A stretch of DNA of 49,239 nucleotides. Origin: Burkholderiales bacterium (GTDB taxonomy: Bacteria > Pseudomonadota > Gammaproteobacteria > Burkholderiales > JAEUOS01). The notes beneath the pieces are model-generated. The model was not told the DNA's origin and made no database searches. It saw only the letters and a list, made by a program, of their open reading frames with translations. A program made the translations under genes and the position numbers. The number at the start of each line of letters is the position of its first letter. Within the stretch, counting starts at the first letter, position 1. Location of the stretch: the NCBI GenBank assembly GCA_947473125.1, contig CANJDH010000027.1, positions 1 to 49,239 of the forward strand. The letters run 5' to 3'. Positions 7,023 to 14,991 of this stretch are shown here, in pieces.

Positions 7023-7823
7023 TCAGCCGGTGATTTTCTTGATGGCGCGTTTAGCCATCACACCGACCAGATGGGCGCGGTAATCTGCGCCGGCGTGCAG
7101 GTCGGCGATGCATTCACCTTCATCGACCGCAATGCCGTCAAGCGATGCGGCGGCAAAAGTCTTTGTCAACGCCGCTTCGGCTGCCTTCCACAGGAACACA
7201 CCGGAAGACCCGGCACCGGTGACCGCAACGCGTACACCGTTGGCAGTATCGGCAACGAATACCCCCGCCATCGCGTATCCCGATGCCGGATGGTGAAATT
7301 TCGAATACGCCGCTCGTTTCGGCATCGGGAACACAATGCGCACGATGATCTCGCCATCCTGCAATGCAGTGGAAAACATGCCCTGGAAGAAATCACCTGA
7401 GGCGATCTCGCGCTGGTTGGTAACAATGGTAGCGCCCAACGCCAGGACGGCAGACGGGTAGTCTGCGGCGGGATCATTGTTGGCCACCGACCCACCCAGC
7501 GTACCGCGATTGCGCACCTGCTGGTCGCCGATTTCAATCGCCAGGTCAGCCAGTGCCGGGATGGCTTTCTTGACGTCGGCCGAAGCCGCCACCTCGGCAT
7601 GGCGCGTCATCGCGCCGATCGAAACGACGTTGCCCTTGACCTCGATGCCGGCCAACTCCTTGAGGCGCCCGATGTCGACCACATGCGAAGGCTGCGCAAG
7701 GCGCGCCTTCAGGGTCGGAATGAAGGTCTGTCCGCCGGCAAGCAGCTTGGCTTCCGGATTTTTCGCCAACAGGCTGGCTGCTTCAGCCACTGATCCGGCG
7801 CGCTGGTATTCAAATGCGTACAT
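7023..7823 (-). CDS. Molybdenum hydroxylase FAD-binding subunit, CoxM-like
   Basis: This 266-residue subunit carries the FAD-binding signatures AGGQTFIP (residues 29-36) and TLGGSVANNDPAADYPS in the middle. A CO-dehydrogenase flavoprotein C-terminal domain follows (about 170-266). It accepts electrons from the 2Fe-2S subunit and passes them to an acceptor. The length is slightly short but within the family range. It starts 33 bp after the stop of the large-subunit gene and is followed by the small subunit, all on the minus strand. Confidence 0.94.
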   Translation of the reverse strand: MYAFEYQRAGSVAEAASLLAKNPEAKLLAGGQTFIPTLKARLAQPSHVVDIGRLKELAGIEVKGNVVSIGAMTRHAEVAASADVKKAIPALADLAIEIGDQQVRNRGTLGGSVANNDPAADYPSAVLALGATIVTNQREIASGDFFQGMFSTALQDGEIIVRIVFPMPKRAAYSKFHHPASGYAMAGVFVADTANGVRVAVTGAGSSGVFLWKAAEAALTKTFAAASLDGIAVDEGECIADLHAGADYRAHLVGVMAKRAIKKITG

Positions 7824-7856
7824 CGTTTCTCCTCGCTGGTTTTACGTCGTGCCTAG

Positions 7857-10157
7857 TCATGCTGCCTTGGCGCGTGCGTCTCGCAACGCACGCCACAGTA
7901 CCGCCGGAGTCACCGGCATTTGCAATTCTTTCACGCCCGCCGGGCGCACCGCATGCATCATCGCATTCATCAGGGCCGGCAATGAGCCCGAGCAGCCCGA
8001 CTCACCCACGCCTTTGGCTCCAAGCAGGTTTTTCTTCGTCGGCACCGGGTGCGGGACGCGATCAAAATGCCCACTATTTGGCAACCAACCGGCGCGCGGC
8101 ATCGGATAGTCCATGAAACTGGCGGTGAGGAACTGGCCCGATTCGCGATCGTATACCGCATGTTCGCCGAACATCTGGCCCCAGCCTTGCGCTACGCCAC
8201 CGTGCACCTGCCCTTCAACAATCATCGGCTGGAGGATATTGCCGAGGTCGTCGACGGCGACGTAGCGCAGCAAATCGGTTACGCCGGTGTCGGGGTCAAT
8301 TTCAATTTCGGCGATATGGCAACCGTTCGGGTAGGTCGCGCCGTACGAACCTTCGGCTTCGCTGTCAAAGGGGTGTGTGCCAGCGTCGGCGGGCGCCACT
8401 TGCCGTGCCAGATCCTTGAGCGTGATCGATTTTCCACCGCCGCTGAAAACGCCTTTGGCGTAGCTCACCTCGGCCACGCCAAGTGCCTTCGCGGCATGGG
8501 GACGCGCCTTGGCCAGCAGTGCCTGGGCCAGTAGCGTGAACGAGCTGCCTTGGCCTGCAGCCGTACGCGAGCCCCCCGTACCGTTGCCGATCATCGCAAA
8601 CGCCGGGTCGCTGGCGCGATACTGAATCGCATCCGGCGCCACATCGAGTACGCCCGCGAAGACCGACACAAACGTGGTCTCGTGGCCCTGCCCGGAACCG
8701 CCGGCCATGCAGTAGATCGTGATGGTGCCGTCGGCGGCCACGCGCGCCGCAGTCTGGTCCTTGGGTTGGGCACCGGCAGCAGCGGCCTCGATATATGACG
8801 CCAGGCCGATGCCACGCAGCTTGCCGCGCTTTTCGCTTTGTGTGCGACGTGCCGGAAACCCGCTCCAGTCAACGGTTTTCAAGGCATGCTCCAGCACCGC
8901 CGGAAAATCGCCGCAATCGTAAGTCTGCCCGGCCGCCGTGGTATGCGGCATCTCGGCGGGAGTGATGAAGTTGCGCCGGCGCAGTTCAAGGTTGTCGAAA
9001 CCATGCTCCTGGGCCGCCTGGTCGATGAGTCGCTCAATCGCGTAGGCAATGTCCGGGCGACCGGCGCCGCGATATGACGAAACCGGCGTGGTATTGGTAT
9101 AGGCAAGGCACGAGCGCACGAACACGGAGGGCACGCGATAAACGCCGCCGCACATGATCGAGACGTTCTGCGTGCCGATGAAAGCGCCAAACGGCCCGGC
9201 ATACGCGCCCAGGTCAATTTCGTCCTCCCAGCGAAACGCAAGGATGTTGCCCTTGTCATCGAGTGCCACTTCTCCGGTGAGAGACAGCGCGCGGCCATGA
9301 TAGTCGGACAAAAACGTATCGGTGCGGCTGCCGGTCCACTTGACCGGCACACCCAGCGTCTTGGACGCCAGCATCGACAACATGTATTCGGGATACGGGC
9401 TGCTGCGAATCCCGAAACTGCCGCCGACATCTTCAACGATCAGGTCAATGTCGGTTGCCGGCACGCCGGTGATCTGCTGCAGGTGAACGCGCGGCGCAAT
9501 CAGGCCTTGCGACGCGGCGTGCAGCAGGTAGCGCCCGGTCGCGGCGTCAAATGACGCGAGGCAGGCACGCGGCTCCATCGGATTGCAGATCAGGCGCTGG
9601 CTGTCGACGCGCACTTTTGTGACGAACTTTGCACCGGCAAATGCGGCGGCCGTCTTGGCTTCGTCACCGTGCTCATGGACAAAGGACAAATTGCCCGGAA
9701 TATCGGCGTGCACTGCCGGCGCACCGGGAGCGCGCGCATCGGCAAATGTGACGATCGCGGGGGACTCCTCGTATTCCACCTCGATAAGGTCCACGGCATC
9801 CTGTGCCTGCTCGGGCGTTTCGGCCACCACAAACGCCACGGCTTGCCCGACATGGCACACCCGATCGGTCGCCAGGATCGGATAGAACGGCTTTTTCATC
9901 AACTCGCCGTTCTTGTCCTTGGTTGCAACCCCGCCGACAATCGATTTGTAGCCGGCGCGCTCAACATCGAGGTGCGTCAACACCGCTTTGACTCCCGGTG
10001 CCGCCAAGGCGGGCGCGGTATCGATGCGCGCGATGCGGGCTGCCGCATGGGTCGAGCGCAAGACGCTCGCGTGCAACTGGTTGGGAAGATTCCAGTCAGA
10101 GGAATAACGTCCGTGACCGGCGATCAAGCGCAGGTCTTCGCGGCGGGATGGTTGCAT
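7857..10157 (-). CDS. Xanthine-dehydrogenase-family large subunit (CoxL form-II-like), molybdopterin-binding
   Basis: This 766-residue subunit should bind molybdopterin and hydroxylate its substrate. It begins MQPSRREDLRLIAGHGRYSSDW. It has the conserved EDVGGSFG (about residue 242), SYRGAGR at 361-367, and the GVGESG motif with the catalytic Glu near residue 719. True (form I) CO dehydrogenases carry AYxCSFR with a selenylated Cys at the active-site loop. SYRGAGR lacks that Cys, so CO is an unlikely main substrate. The same frame stays open 333 codons further upstream, antisense to the kinase gene, but homology begins only at the ATG at 10157. A TAAAAT at 10215-10210 could be part of its promoter. 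Confidence 0.93.
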   Translation of the reverse strand: MQPSRREDLRLIAGHGRYSSDWNLPNQLHASVLRSTHAAARIARIDTAPALAAPGVKAVLTHLDVERAGYKSIVGGVATKDKNGELMKKPFYPILATDRVCHVGQAVAFVVAETPEQAQDAVDLIEVEYEESPAIVTFADARAPGAPAVHADIPGNLSFVHEHGDEAKTAAAFAGAKFVTKVRVDSQRLICNPMEPRACLASFDAATGRYLLHAASQGLIAPRVHLQQITGVPATDIDLIVEDVGGSFGIRSSPYPEYMLSMLASKTLGVPVKWTGSRTDTFLSDYHGRALSLTGEVALDDKGNILAFRWEDEIDLGAYAGPFGAFIGTQNVSIMCGGVYRVPSVFVRSCLAYTNTTPVSSYRGAGRPDIAYAIERLIDQAAQEHGFDNLELRRRNFITPAEMPHTTAAGQTYDCGDFPAVLEHALKTVDWSGFPARRTQSEKRGKLRGIGLASYIEAAAAGAQPKDQTAARVAADGTITIYCMAGGSGQGHETTFVSVFAGVLDVAPDAIQYRASDPAFAMIGNGTGGSRTAAGQGSSFTLLAQALLAKARPHAAKALGVAEVSYAKGVFSGGGKSITLKDLARQVAPADAGTHPFDSEAEGSYGATYPNGCHIAEIEIDPDTGVTDLLRYVAVDDLGNILQPMIVEGQVHGGVAQGWGQMFGEHAVYDRESGQFLTASFMDYPMPRAGWLPNSGHFDRVPHPVPTKKNLLGAKGVGESGCSGSLPALMNAMMHAVRPAGVKELQMPVTPAVLWRALRDARAKAA

Positions 10158-10240
10158 GGCGTGGCGAGAGAAAGAGGAACGGGGTGCATGAACGATGCAG
10201 AACGAGTTGATTTTAGCCTGTCGCCGCCAAATCGTCTTGA

Positions 10241-10293
10241 ACCAATCTGCGACACAACTTGGTGCAGGCGATTGAATTGCGCACCAGATTGGT
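10241..10293. promoter_or_regulatory. Nested inverted repeat between the hydroxylase operon and the kinase
   Basis: ACCAATCTG (10241-10249) and CAGATTGGT (10285-10293) are perfect 9-bp inverted arms 35 bp apart. Inside, TTGGTGCA (10259-10266) faces TGCGCACCA (10278-10286). The site sits in the 231-bp divergent region and could be an operator for either side. Confidence 0.4.
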
Positions 10294-10358
10294 GAAATGC
10301 CGTTGCTGCTGCACTGCCAACCCGCGTTCACGGACGGTCCGCAAGGATGATTCCGCGT

Positions 10359-10374
10359 TGGCATGGACGTTGCG
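10359..10374 (+). promoter_or_regulatory. Putative sigma-54 promoter before the kinase gene
   Basis: TGGCATGGACGTTGCG has GG at 10360-10361 and GC at 10372-10373, exactly 10 bp apart, matching the sigma-54 pattern TGGCAC-N5-TTGC closely. The predicted start near 10385 leaves only about 4 nt before the ATG at 10389, which is unusual and lowers confidence. Confidence 0.4.
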
Positions 10375-10388
10375 GATGCTACCTCACC

Positions 10389-11537
10389 ATGCCCACGCCC
10401 ACCCTGTCCCTGCCCTCCCTGCCCCATTCCAAAGCAAACACCAGCATCTGGAACGACCGCCTGGCCTTGCTGCTTGAATCGACCGGCGACGGCATTTTCG
10501 GTATCGATCTGGACGGCTGCTGCACCTTCATCAACCGCGCGGGTGCAGCCATGCTCGGCTTCACCGCGGCAGAGATGTTTGGCCGCAACATGCACGAGGC
10601 CATGCACCACACCCACCGGCACGGCGGCCACTATCACGAGACCGATTGCCCGATTTTCCGTGCCTTTCGGCAGGGACTGCCATGCCGGGTGGACACCGAG
10701 GTGTTCTGGCGTGCCGATGGTCAACCATTTGACGTCGAGTATTCGTCCTACCCCATCGTCGAGAACGACGAGGTCAAAGGCGCGGTCATCACCTTCCTCG
10801 ATATCACCGAGCGGCACCGCGCGGAGGAACTGCTCAAACGCGCCAAGGACGAACTCGAAACCCGCGTCGGCGAGCGCACGGCGGAACTCTCCGATGCCCT
10901 GAACCGGTTGCGCGAACTGGCCGCCCACACCCACTCGGTACGCGAGGAGGAGCGCACGCGCATTGCGCGGGAAATCCATGACGAACTCGGCAGCCTGCTG
11001 GTGGCGCTCAAATTCGATGTCAACTGGATGCACAAGCGCCTCGGCGGCAACGAGGACCTGGCGCGCAAATGCCAGTCGATGGCACGTCTGATCGAAGGTG
11101 CGGTCGAGAACGTCGGCCGCATCATCACCGACCTGCGCCCCAGCATCCTCGACCACCAGGGGCTACTTCCGGCACTGGAGTGGCAGATTCAGGAATTCCG
11201 GGATGCCACCGAGCTCGCCTGCGAATCGCGCATCCATATTGTTGCGGCCGGCGTCATGGCGCCCGCCGGCGCGCTGGCCACGGCCGCGTTCCGCATATTT
11301 CAGGAAATGCTCTCGAACGTCGCCCGTCATGCGCAGGCCGCACGCGTTGCCATCGCCATCACGCTTGACGACGATGCCCTGACGATCCAGGTCGAAGACG
11401 ACGGCACCGGGGCGCCCGCGGCGGCATTTATGTCAGTGCCGCACTGGCCGAATCACTCGCCGCCCAACTTTCGGTCAACACCGACAGCGCGCCGCACGAG
11501 GCGCTTTCCCAGCGGGAATATCAGGTATTCCAGATGA
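10389..11537 (+). CDS. PAS-domain sensor histidine kinase (NarX type), truncated in the ATPase domain
   Basis: The N-terminal half is a PAS sensor (about residues 18-145) with a His/Cys-rich loop (HHTHRHGGHYHETDCP). A short coiled coil leads to a HisKA_3 dimerisation domain with the phospho-acceptor His197 in REIHDELG. The HATPase domain keeps the N box (FQEMLSNVARHAQ) and the first glycine box (EDDGTG). The protein stops resembling a kinase at about residue 342, where the second glycine box should follow, and about 40 unrelated residues run to the stop. The DNA then continues, in another frame, as the end of a response regulator (11417-11695). ATP binding is probably lost. It stands just upstream of the cyanate operon. 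Start: ATG 10389. Confidence 0.8.
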   Translation: MPTPTLSLPSLPHSKANTSIWNDRLALLLESTGDGIFGIDLDGCCTFINRAGAAMLGFTAAEMFGRNMHEAMHHTHRHGGHYHETDCPIFRAFRQGLPCRVDTEVFWRADGQPFDVEYSSYPIVENDEVKGAVITFLDITERHRAEELLKRAKDELETRVGERTAELSDALNRLRELAAHTHSVREEERTRIAREIHDELGSLLVALKFDVNWMHKRLGGNEDLARKCQSMARLIEGAVENVGRIITDLRPSILDHQGLLPALEWQIQEFRDATELACESRIHIVAAGVMAPAGALATAAFRIFQEMLSNVARHAQAARVAIAITLDDDALTIQVEDDGTGAPAAAFMSVPHWPNHSPPNFRSTPTARRTRRFPSGNIRYSR

Positions 11538-11695
11538 TTGCCGGCGGAGACAGCGTAGGCCGGATTGCCGAACGACTGAAGCTCTCGCCCAACACGGTGT
11601 CGACCTATCGCGCCCGCATCCTCGAAAAAACCGGCGCCCATAACGACGTGGGCATCGCCATGTACCCCGTCAAGCACGGGTTGATGACGATGTAG
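11417..11695 (+). pseudogene. Response regulator remnant: NarL/FixJ-type HTH without receiver domain
   Basis: In the frame beginning at 11417 the DNA encodes RGGIYVSAALAESLA, then EALSQREYQVFQMIAGG and IAERLKLSPNTVSTYRARILEK, ending at the TAG at 11693-11695. This is the linker and LuxR-type DNA-binding domain of a NarL-family regulator. No receiver domain with its phospho-acceptor Asp is present; the sequence joins the kinase ATPase domain in a different frame. The simplest reading is a deletion of several hundred base pairs that removed the kinase end and the receiver. Whether the HTH part is still made, for example from an internal start, is unknown. Confidence 0.75.
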
Positions 11696-11698
11696 CGG

Positions 11699-11724
11699 CT
11701 GATGTAGTGCCAGCACTACATCAG
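11699..11724. repeat. Perfect 11-bp inverted repeat upstream of cynA
   Basis: CTGATGTAGTG (11699-11709) and CACTACATCAG (11714-11724) are perfect inverted arms around CCAG. It lies between the regulator remnant and the sigma-54-like site. It could be a NarL-type operator for the lost regulator or a hairpin ending the kinase transcript; the following TTT is weak for a terminator. Confidence 0.6.
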
Positions 11725-11733
11725 TTTCAGTGC

Positions 11734-11749
11734 TGGCGCGATATTTGCG
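11734..11749 (+). promoter_or_regulatory. Putative sigma-54 promoter of the cyn operon
   Basis: TGGCGCGATATTTGCG has GG at 11735-11736 and GC at 11747-11748 with the required 10-bp spacing, and TTGC in the -12 element. The predicted start near 11760 leaves a leader of about 38 nt before cynA. Sigma-54 control suits a nitrogen-scavenging operon, but this is a visual match only. Confidence 0.45.
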
Positions 11750-11797
11750 TTTGACCAATCCAGATACCTTTCTTCCCACTGCCCCAAGGAGCCCGCC

Positions 11798-13201
11798 ATG
11801 TCGCCCGTGAACAATGAGTCGATCTACAAACCCTACGACCCGGCCAGCGCACTTGGCCCGGGCTGCTCGTGCGGCCAGCACCACGACCAGGCCTCACACA
11901 ACGCCGCCGACATTCGCGCCCAGCAAGCCCGCGGCACCAACCCTGACACCCTGTCGCAGGATTTTGTCGAAGCCACCCTGATCAAGGCCTTGTTCCCGCA
12001 GGAAAGCGTGCGGCGCAAGTTCCTGCGCGCGGTCGGCAGCGCGACGGCGATGTCAGCCATTTCCAGCCTGCTGCCGATCGGTCAATTGCAGGCCATGGCC
12101 CAGGAGAAGAAAGGATCTCTCGAAAAGACTGACCTCAAAATCGGCTTCATCGCCATCACCTGTGCGACGCCGCTGATCATGGCCGACCCGCTCGGGTTCT
12201 ACAAGAAGGAAGGTCTGAACGTCCAGCTCAACAAGACCGCCGGGTGGGCCTTGATCCGCGACAAGATGATCAACAAGGAGCACGATGCCTCCCATTTCCT
12301 GTCGCCGATGCCGCTGGCGATGTCGATGGGCTTGGGGTCAACCAATTCACAGATGCGCGTTGCCACGATCCAGAACGTCAACGGCCAGGCCATCACCCTG
12401 GCCAACAAGCACAAGGACAAGCGCGACCCCAAGCAGTGGAAGGGATTCAAGCTGGCGGTGCCTTTCGAGTATTCGATGCACAACTTCTTGTTGCGCTATT
12501 ACCTCGCCGAAAACGGCCTCAACCCGGATACCGACGTGCAGATTCGCGTAACACCGCCGCCGGAGATGGTGGCAAACCTGCGTGCCGGCAACATTGACGG
12601 CTTCCTCGGACCAGATCCCTTCAACCAGCGCGCGGTGTACGACGAGGTCGGTTTCATTCACATCCTCTCGAAAGAATTGTGGGACGGCCACCCATGTTGT
12701 GCCTTTGGCGTCTCCGAAGACTTTATCAAGCAAAACCCGAACACTTTTGCAGCGCTGTATCGCGCGGTCTTGACCGCCGCGGCAATGGCGCGCGAATCGA
12801 AAAACCGCGAACTCATCGCCAAAGTCATTGCGCCGACGGCCTATCTCAACCAGCCCGAAACCGTGATTGCCCAGGTTCTGACCGGAAAATTTGCCGATGG
12901 TCTGGGCGGCATCAAGAACGTGCCGGACCGTGCCGATTTCGACCCGGTGCCTTGGCAATCGATGGCGGTCTGGATGCTCACGCAGATGCAGCGCTGGGGC
13001 TATGTCAAAGGCGACGTGGACTACAAGAAAATCGCCGAGCAGGTGTTCCTGCTCACCGACGCCAAGAAGCGCATGAAAGAACTGGACCAAAAGGTCCCTG
13101 ACGGCGCCTACAAGAAGTTCAAGGTGATGGGCAAGGAGTTCGACCCCGCCAAGGCCAAGGAATACGCCAACAGCTTCGCCATCCGGAAAGTCCCATCGTA
13201 A
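11798..13201 (+). CDS. cynA: Cyanate ABC transporter substrate-binding protein (NrtA/CmpA family)
   Basis: This 467-residue protein should bind cyanate, or a similar small anion, for the transporter encoded next to it. From about residue 113 it follows the NrtA/SsuA-like binding fold (DLKIGFIAITCATPLIMADP). A twin-arginine signal RRKFLR sits at 72-77 with a hydrophobic stretch after it. About 70 residues precede the Tat motif, including CSCGQHH (Cys23, Cys25, His28, His29), a possible metal-binding motif that is odd ahead of a signal sequence. The gene overlaps cynB by 1 bp (TAATG). The assignment to cyanate rather than nitrate or bicarbonate rests on cyanase three genes downstream. Confidence 0.87.
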   Translation: MSPVNNESIYKPYDPASALGPGCSCGQHHDQASHNAADIRAQQARGTNPDTLSQDFVEATLIKALFPQESVRRKFLRAVGSATAMSAISSLLPIGQLQAMAQEKKGSLEKTDLKIGFIAITCATPLIMADPLGFYKKEGLNVQLNKTAGWALIRDKMINKEHDASHFLSPMPLAMSMGLGSTNSQMRVATIQNVNGQAITLANKHKDKRDPKQWKGFKLAVPFEYSMHNFLLRYYLAENGLNPDTDVQIRVTPPPEMVANLRAGNIDGFLGPDPFNQRAVYDEVGFIHILSKELWDGHPCCAFGVSEDFIKQNPNTFAALYRAVLTAAAMARESKNRELIAKVIAPTAYLNQPETVIAQVLTGKFADGLGGIKNVPDRADFDPVPWQSMAVWMLTQMQRWGYVKGDVDYKKIAEQVFLLTDAKKRMKELDQKVPDGAYKKFKVMGKEFDPAKAKEYANSFAIRKVPS

Positions 13202-14073
13202 TGGTAGGCGCGCAACGCCGCAGCGCGCTTGCCGCTGTACTCTCCGTAGTGTTTCTGGTGCTCCTGCTGCTGGCATGGCACCTGGCGACCCTTCAGTCTG
13301 CGTCGTCAGTGGCGAGCGCGGCGGTGTCTACGGCTGGCGTCGATCCTGAGTACCTCAAGTTACTGGGCAAGGATCCCGGCACGACCAAAACCACGGGGTT
13401 TCCGACGCCGCTGCAAATCGGTGAGGCCGGCTGGAAGCACATCACCAACCCGTTTTACGACAACGGCCCGAACGACAAGGGGATTGCCATACAGCTCGGC
13501 CATTCGCTGCTGCGTGTGGGGCTCGGATTCTTCATCGCTTGCCTGGTGGCGATCCCGCTCGGCTTCGTGATCGGCATGTCACCGCTGCTCTCCGAAGCCC
13601 TCAATCCGTTCATCCAGGTGTTGAAACCGATCTCTCCGCTGGCCTGGATGCCGCTGGCGCTTTACACCATCAAGGATTCGTCGACTTCGGGCATCTTCGT
13701 CATCTTCATCTGCTCCATCTGGCCGATGCTGATCAACACCGCGTTCGGTGTGGCCGGGGTGCGCCGCGACCTGCTCAACGTGGCAGCCACGCTTGAAGTC
13801 ACACCGCTGCGCCGGGCCTTCCTGGTGATCCTGCCGACTGCGGCACCGACCATCGTTACCGGTATGCGCATCTCGATGGGCATCGCCTGGCTGGTAATCG
13901 TCGCAGCAGAAATGCTGGTCGGCGGCACCGGCATCGGCTACTTCGTCTGGAACGAATGGAACAACCTGTCGATCACCAACGTGATCTTCGCCATCCTCGT
14001 GATCGGCGTGTCGGGCATGTTCCTCGATTTCCTGTTTGCGCGGCTGCAAAAACTGGTTTCCTACGTGGACTGA
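13201..14073 (+). CDS. cynB: Cyanate ABC transporter permease (NrtB type)
   Basis: This 290-residue inner-membrane permease has an N-terminal membrane segment (about residues 8-24), a periplasmic loop, and a BPD_transp_1 domain with five or so further segments. The EAA-type coupling loop is near RDLLNVAATLEVTPLRRAFLVI-like sequence around residue 190. The end VIFAILVIGVSGMFLDFLF is typical of NrtB/SsuC. Its ATG shares the last base of the cynA stop, so translation is coupled. The partner ATPase is encoded 8 bp downstream. Confidence 0.92.
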   Translation: MVGAQRRSALAAVLSVVFLVLLLLAWHLATLQSASSVASAAVSTAGVDPEYLKLLGKDPGTTKTTGFPTPLQIGEAGWKHITNPFYDNGPNDKGIAIQLGHSLLRVGLGFFIACLVAIPLGFVIGMSPLLSEALNPFIQVLKPISPLAWMPLALYTIKDSSTSGIFVIFICSIWPMLINTAFGVAGVRRDLLNVAATLEVTPLRRAFLVILPTAAPTIVTGMRISMGIAWLVIVAAEMLVGGTGIGYFVWNEWNNLSITNVIFAILVIGVSGMFLDFLFARLQKLVSYVD

Positions 14074-14081
14074 GCCAGGTC

Positions 14082-14948
14082 ATGAGCGAATTCCTGAAAG
14101 TCGAAGCCCTCGGCAAGTCGTTCGCACCGGGTGCCATGCCGGTGTTCGAAAACGTCTGGTTCGACATCACCAAGGGCGAATTTGTCTGCATCATCGGTCA
14201 TTCGGGCTGCGGCAAGACCACCATCCTCAATGTGCTTGCCGGCCTCGACCGTGCCACCACCGGCAACGTGTTCATGATGAAGCGCGAGGTCAAGGGGCCA
14301 AGCCTGGAACGCGGCGTCGTGTTCCAGAGCCACGCCTTGATGCCCTGGCTGTCAGTGAAAAAGAACGTGTTGTTCGCCGTGAACTCGCGCTGGCCCGACT
14401 TGCCACGTGATGAAGCCGAAACCCGCGCCCTGCGCTACATCGAAATGGTCGGCCTCAAGGGCGCGGAACACAAGAAGCCCTCCGAGCTGTCTGGCGGCAT
14501 GAAACAGCGCGTCGGCATCGCCCGGGCGTTTTGCATCGAACCCAAGATGTTGCTGCTCGACGAACCTTTCGGCGCGCTCGACGCATTGACGCGCGGCACG
14601 ATCCAGGACGAACTGCTGCGCATCGTCCAGGCCACGCACCAGACCGTGTTCATGATCACCCACGACGTGGACGAAGCAATGTTGCTGGCCGACCGCATAT
14701 TGCTCATGAGCAATGGCCCGCGTGCACAGATTGCCGAGATTGTGCAAAACACCATGACGCGCGAGCGCACCCGCAACACGATCCACCACGACCCGCAGTA
14801 CTACAGGATCCGCAACCACCTGGTCGATTTCCTGGTCAACCGATCGAAGGAATACCAGCCGCGTGAAGCCGGCCTACAGCCGCCGACCGTAAAGCCCGGC
14901 ATCGAGTCAGACGACAAACCCCGCCCCACCCTCGTACGCGTAGCCTGA
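14082..14948 (+). CDS. cynD: Cyanate ABC transporter ATP-binding protein (NrtD type)
   Basis: This 288-residue ATPase energises cyanate import. It shows Walker A GHSGCGKT (39-46), the signature LSGGMKQR (from 136), Walker B MLLLDEPFGALD and the switch His in ITHDVDEA. A C-terminal tail of about 40 residues after the ATPase core is Pro-rich and has no second domain, so it is NrtD-like rather than NrtC-like. The ATG at 14082, 8 bp after cynB, begins the family sequence. cynS follows 43 bp later. Confidence 0.93.
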   Translation: MSEFLKVEALGKSFAPGAMPVFENVWFDITKGEFVCIIGHSGCGKTTILNVLAGLDRATTGNVFMMKREVKGPSLERGVVFQSHALMPWLSVKKNVLFAVNSRWPDLPRDEAETRALRYIEMVGLKGAEHKKPSELSGGMKQRVGIARAFCIEPKMLLLDEPFGALDALTRGTIQDELLRIVQATHQTVFMITHDVDEAMLLADRILLMSNGPRAQIAEIVQNTMTRERTRNTIHHDPQYYRIRNHLVDFLVNRSKEYQPREAGLQPPTVKPGIESDDKPRPTLVRVA

Positions 14949-14991
14949 TTCACAAACAACGCACCCACCCGCATTTTTCAAAGGAGCCAAC

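Noticed and set aside
7857-10157. True aerobic CO dehydrogenase (coxL).
   Set aside because: The loop reads SYRGAGR without the active-site Cys of AYxCSFR, and the coxDEF genes are missing.
10158-11156. The hydroxylase large-subunit frame stays open 333 codons upstream of its start, antisense to the kinase.
   Set aside because: The sequence has no similarity to the family, homology starts at the ATG at 10157, and the kinase on the other strand is clearly coding. The open frame is a by-product of GC-rich codon use.
11798-14948. Nitrate or bicarbonate transporter (nrtABD or cmpABD).
   Set aside because: The family cannot separate these, but cyanase lies 43 bp downstream in the same operon and no nitrate reductase or carboxysome gene is present.
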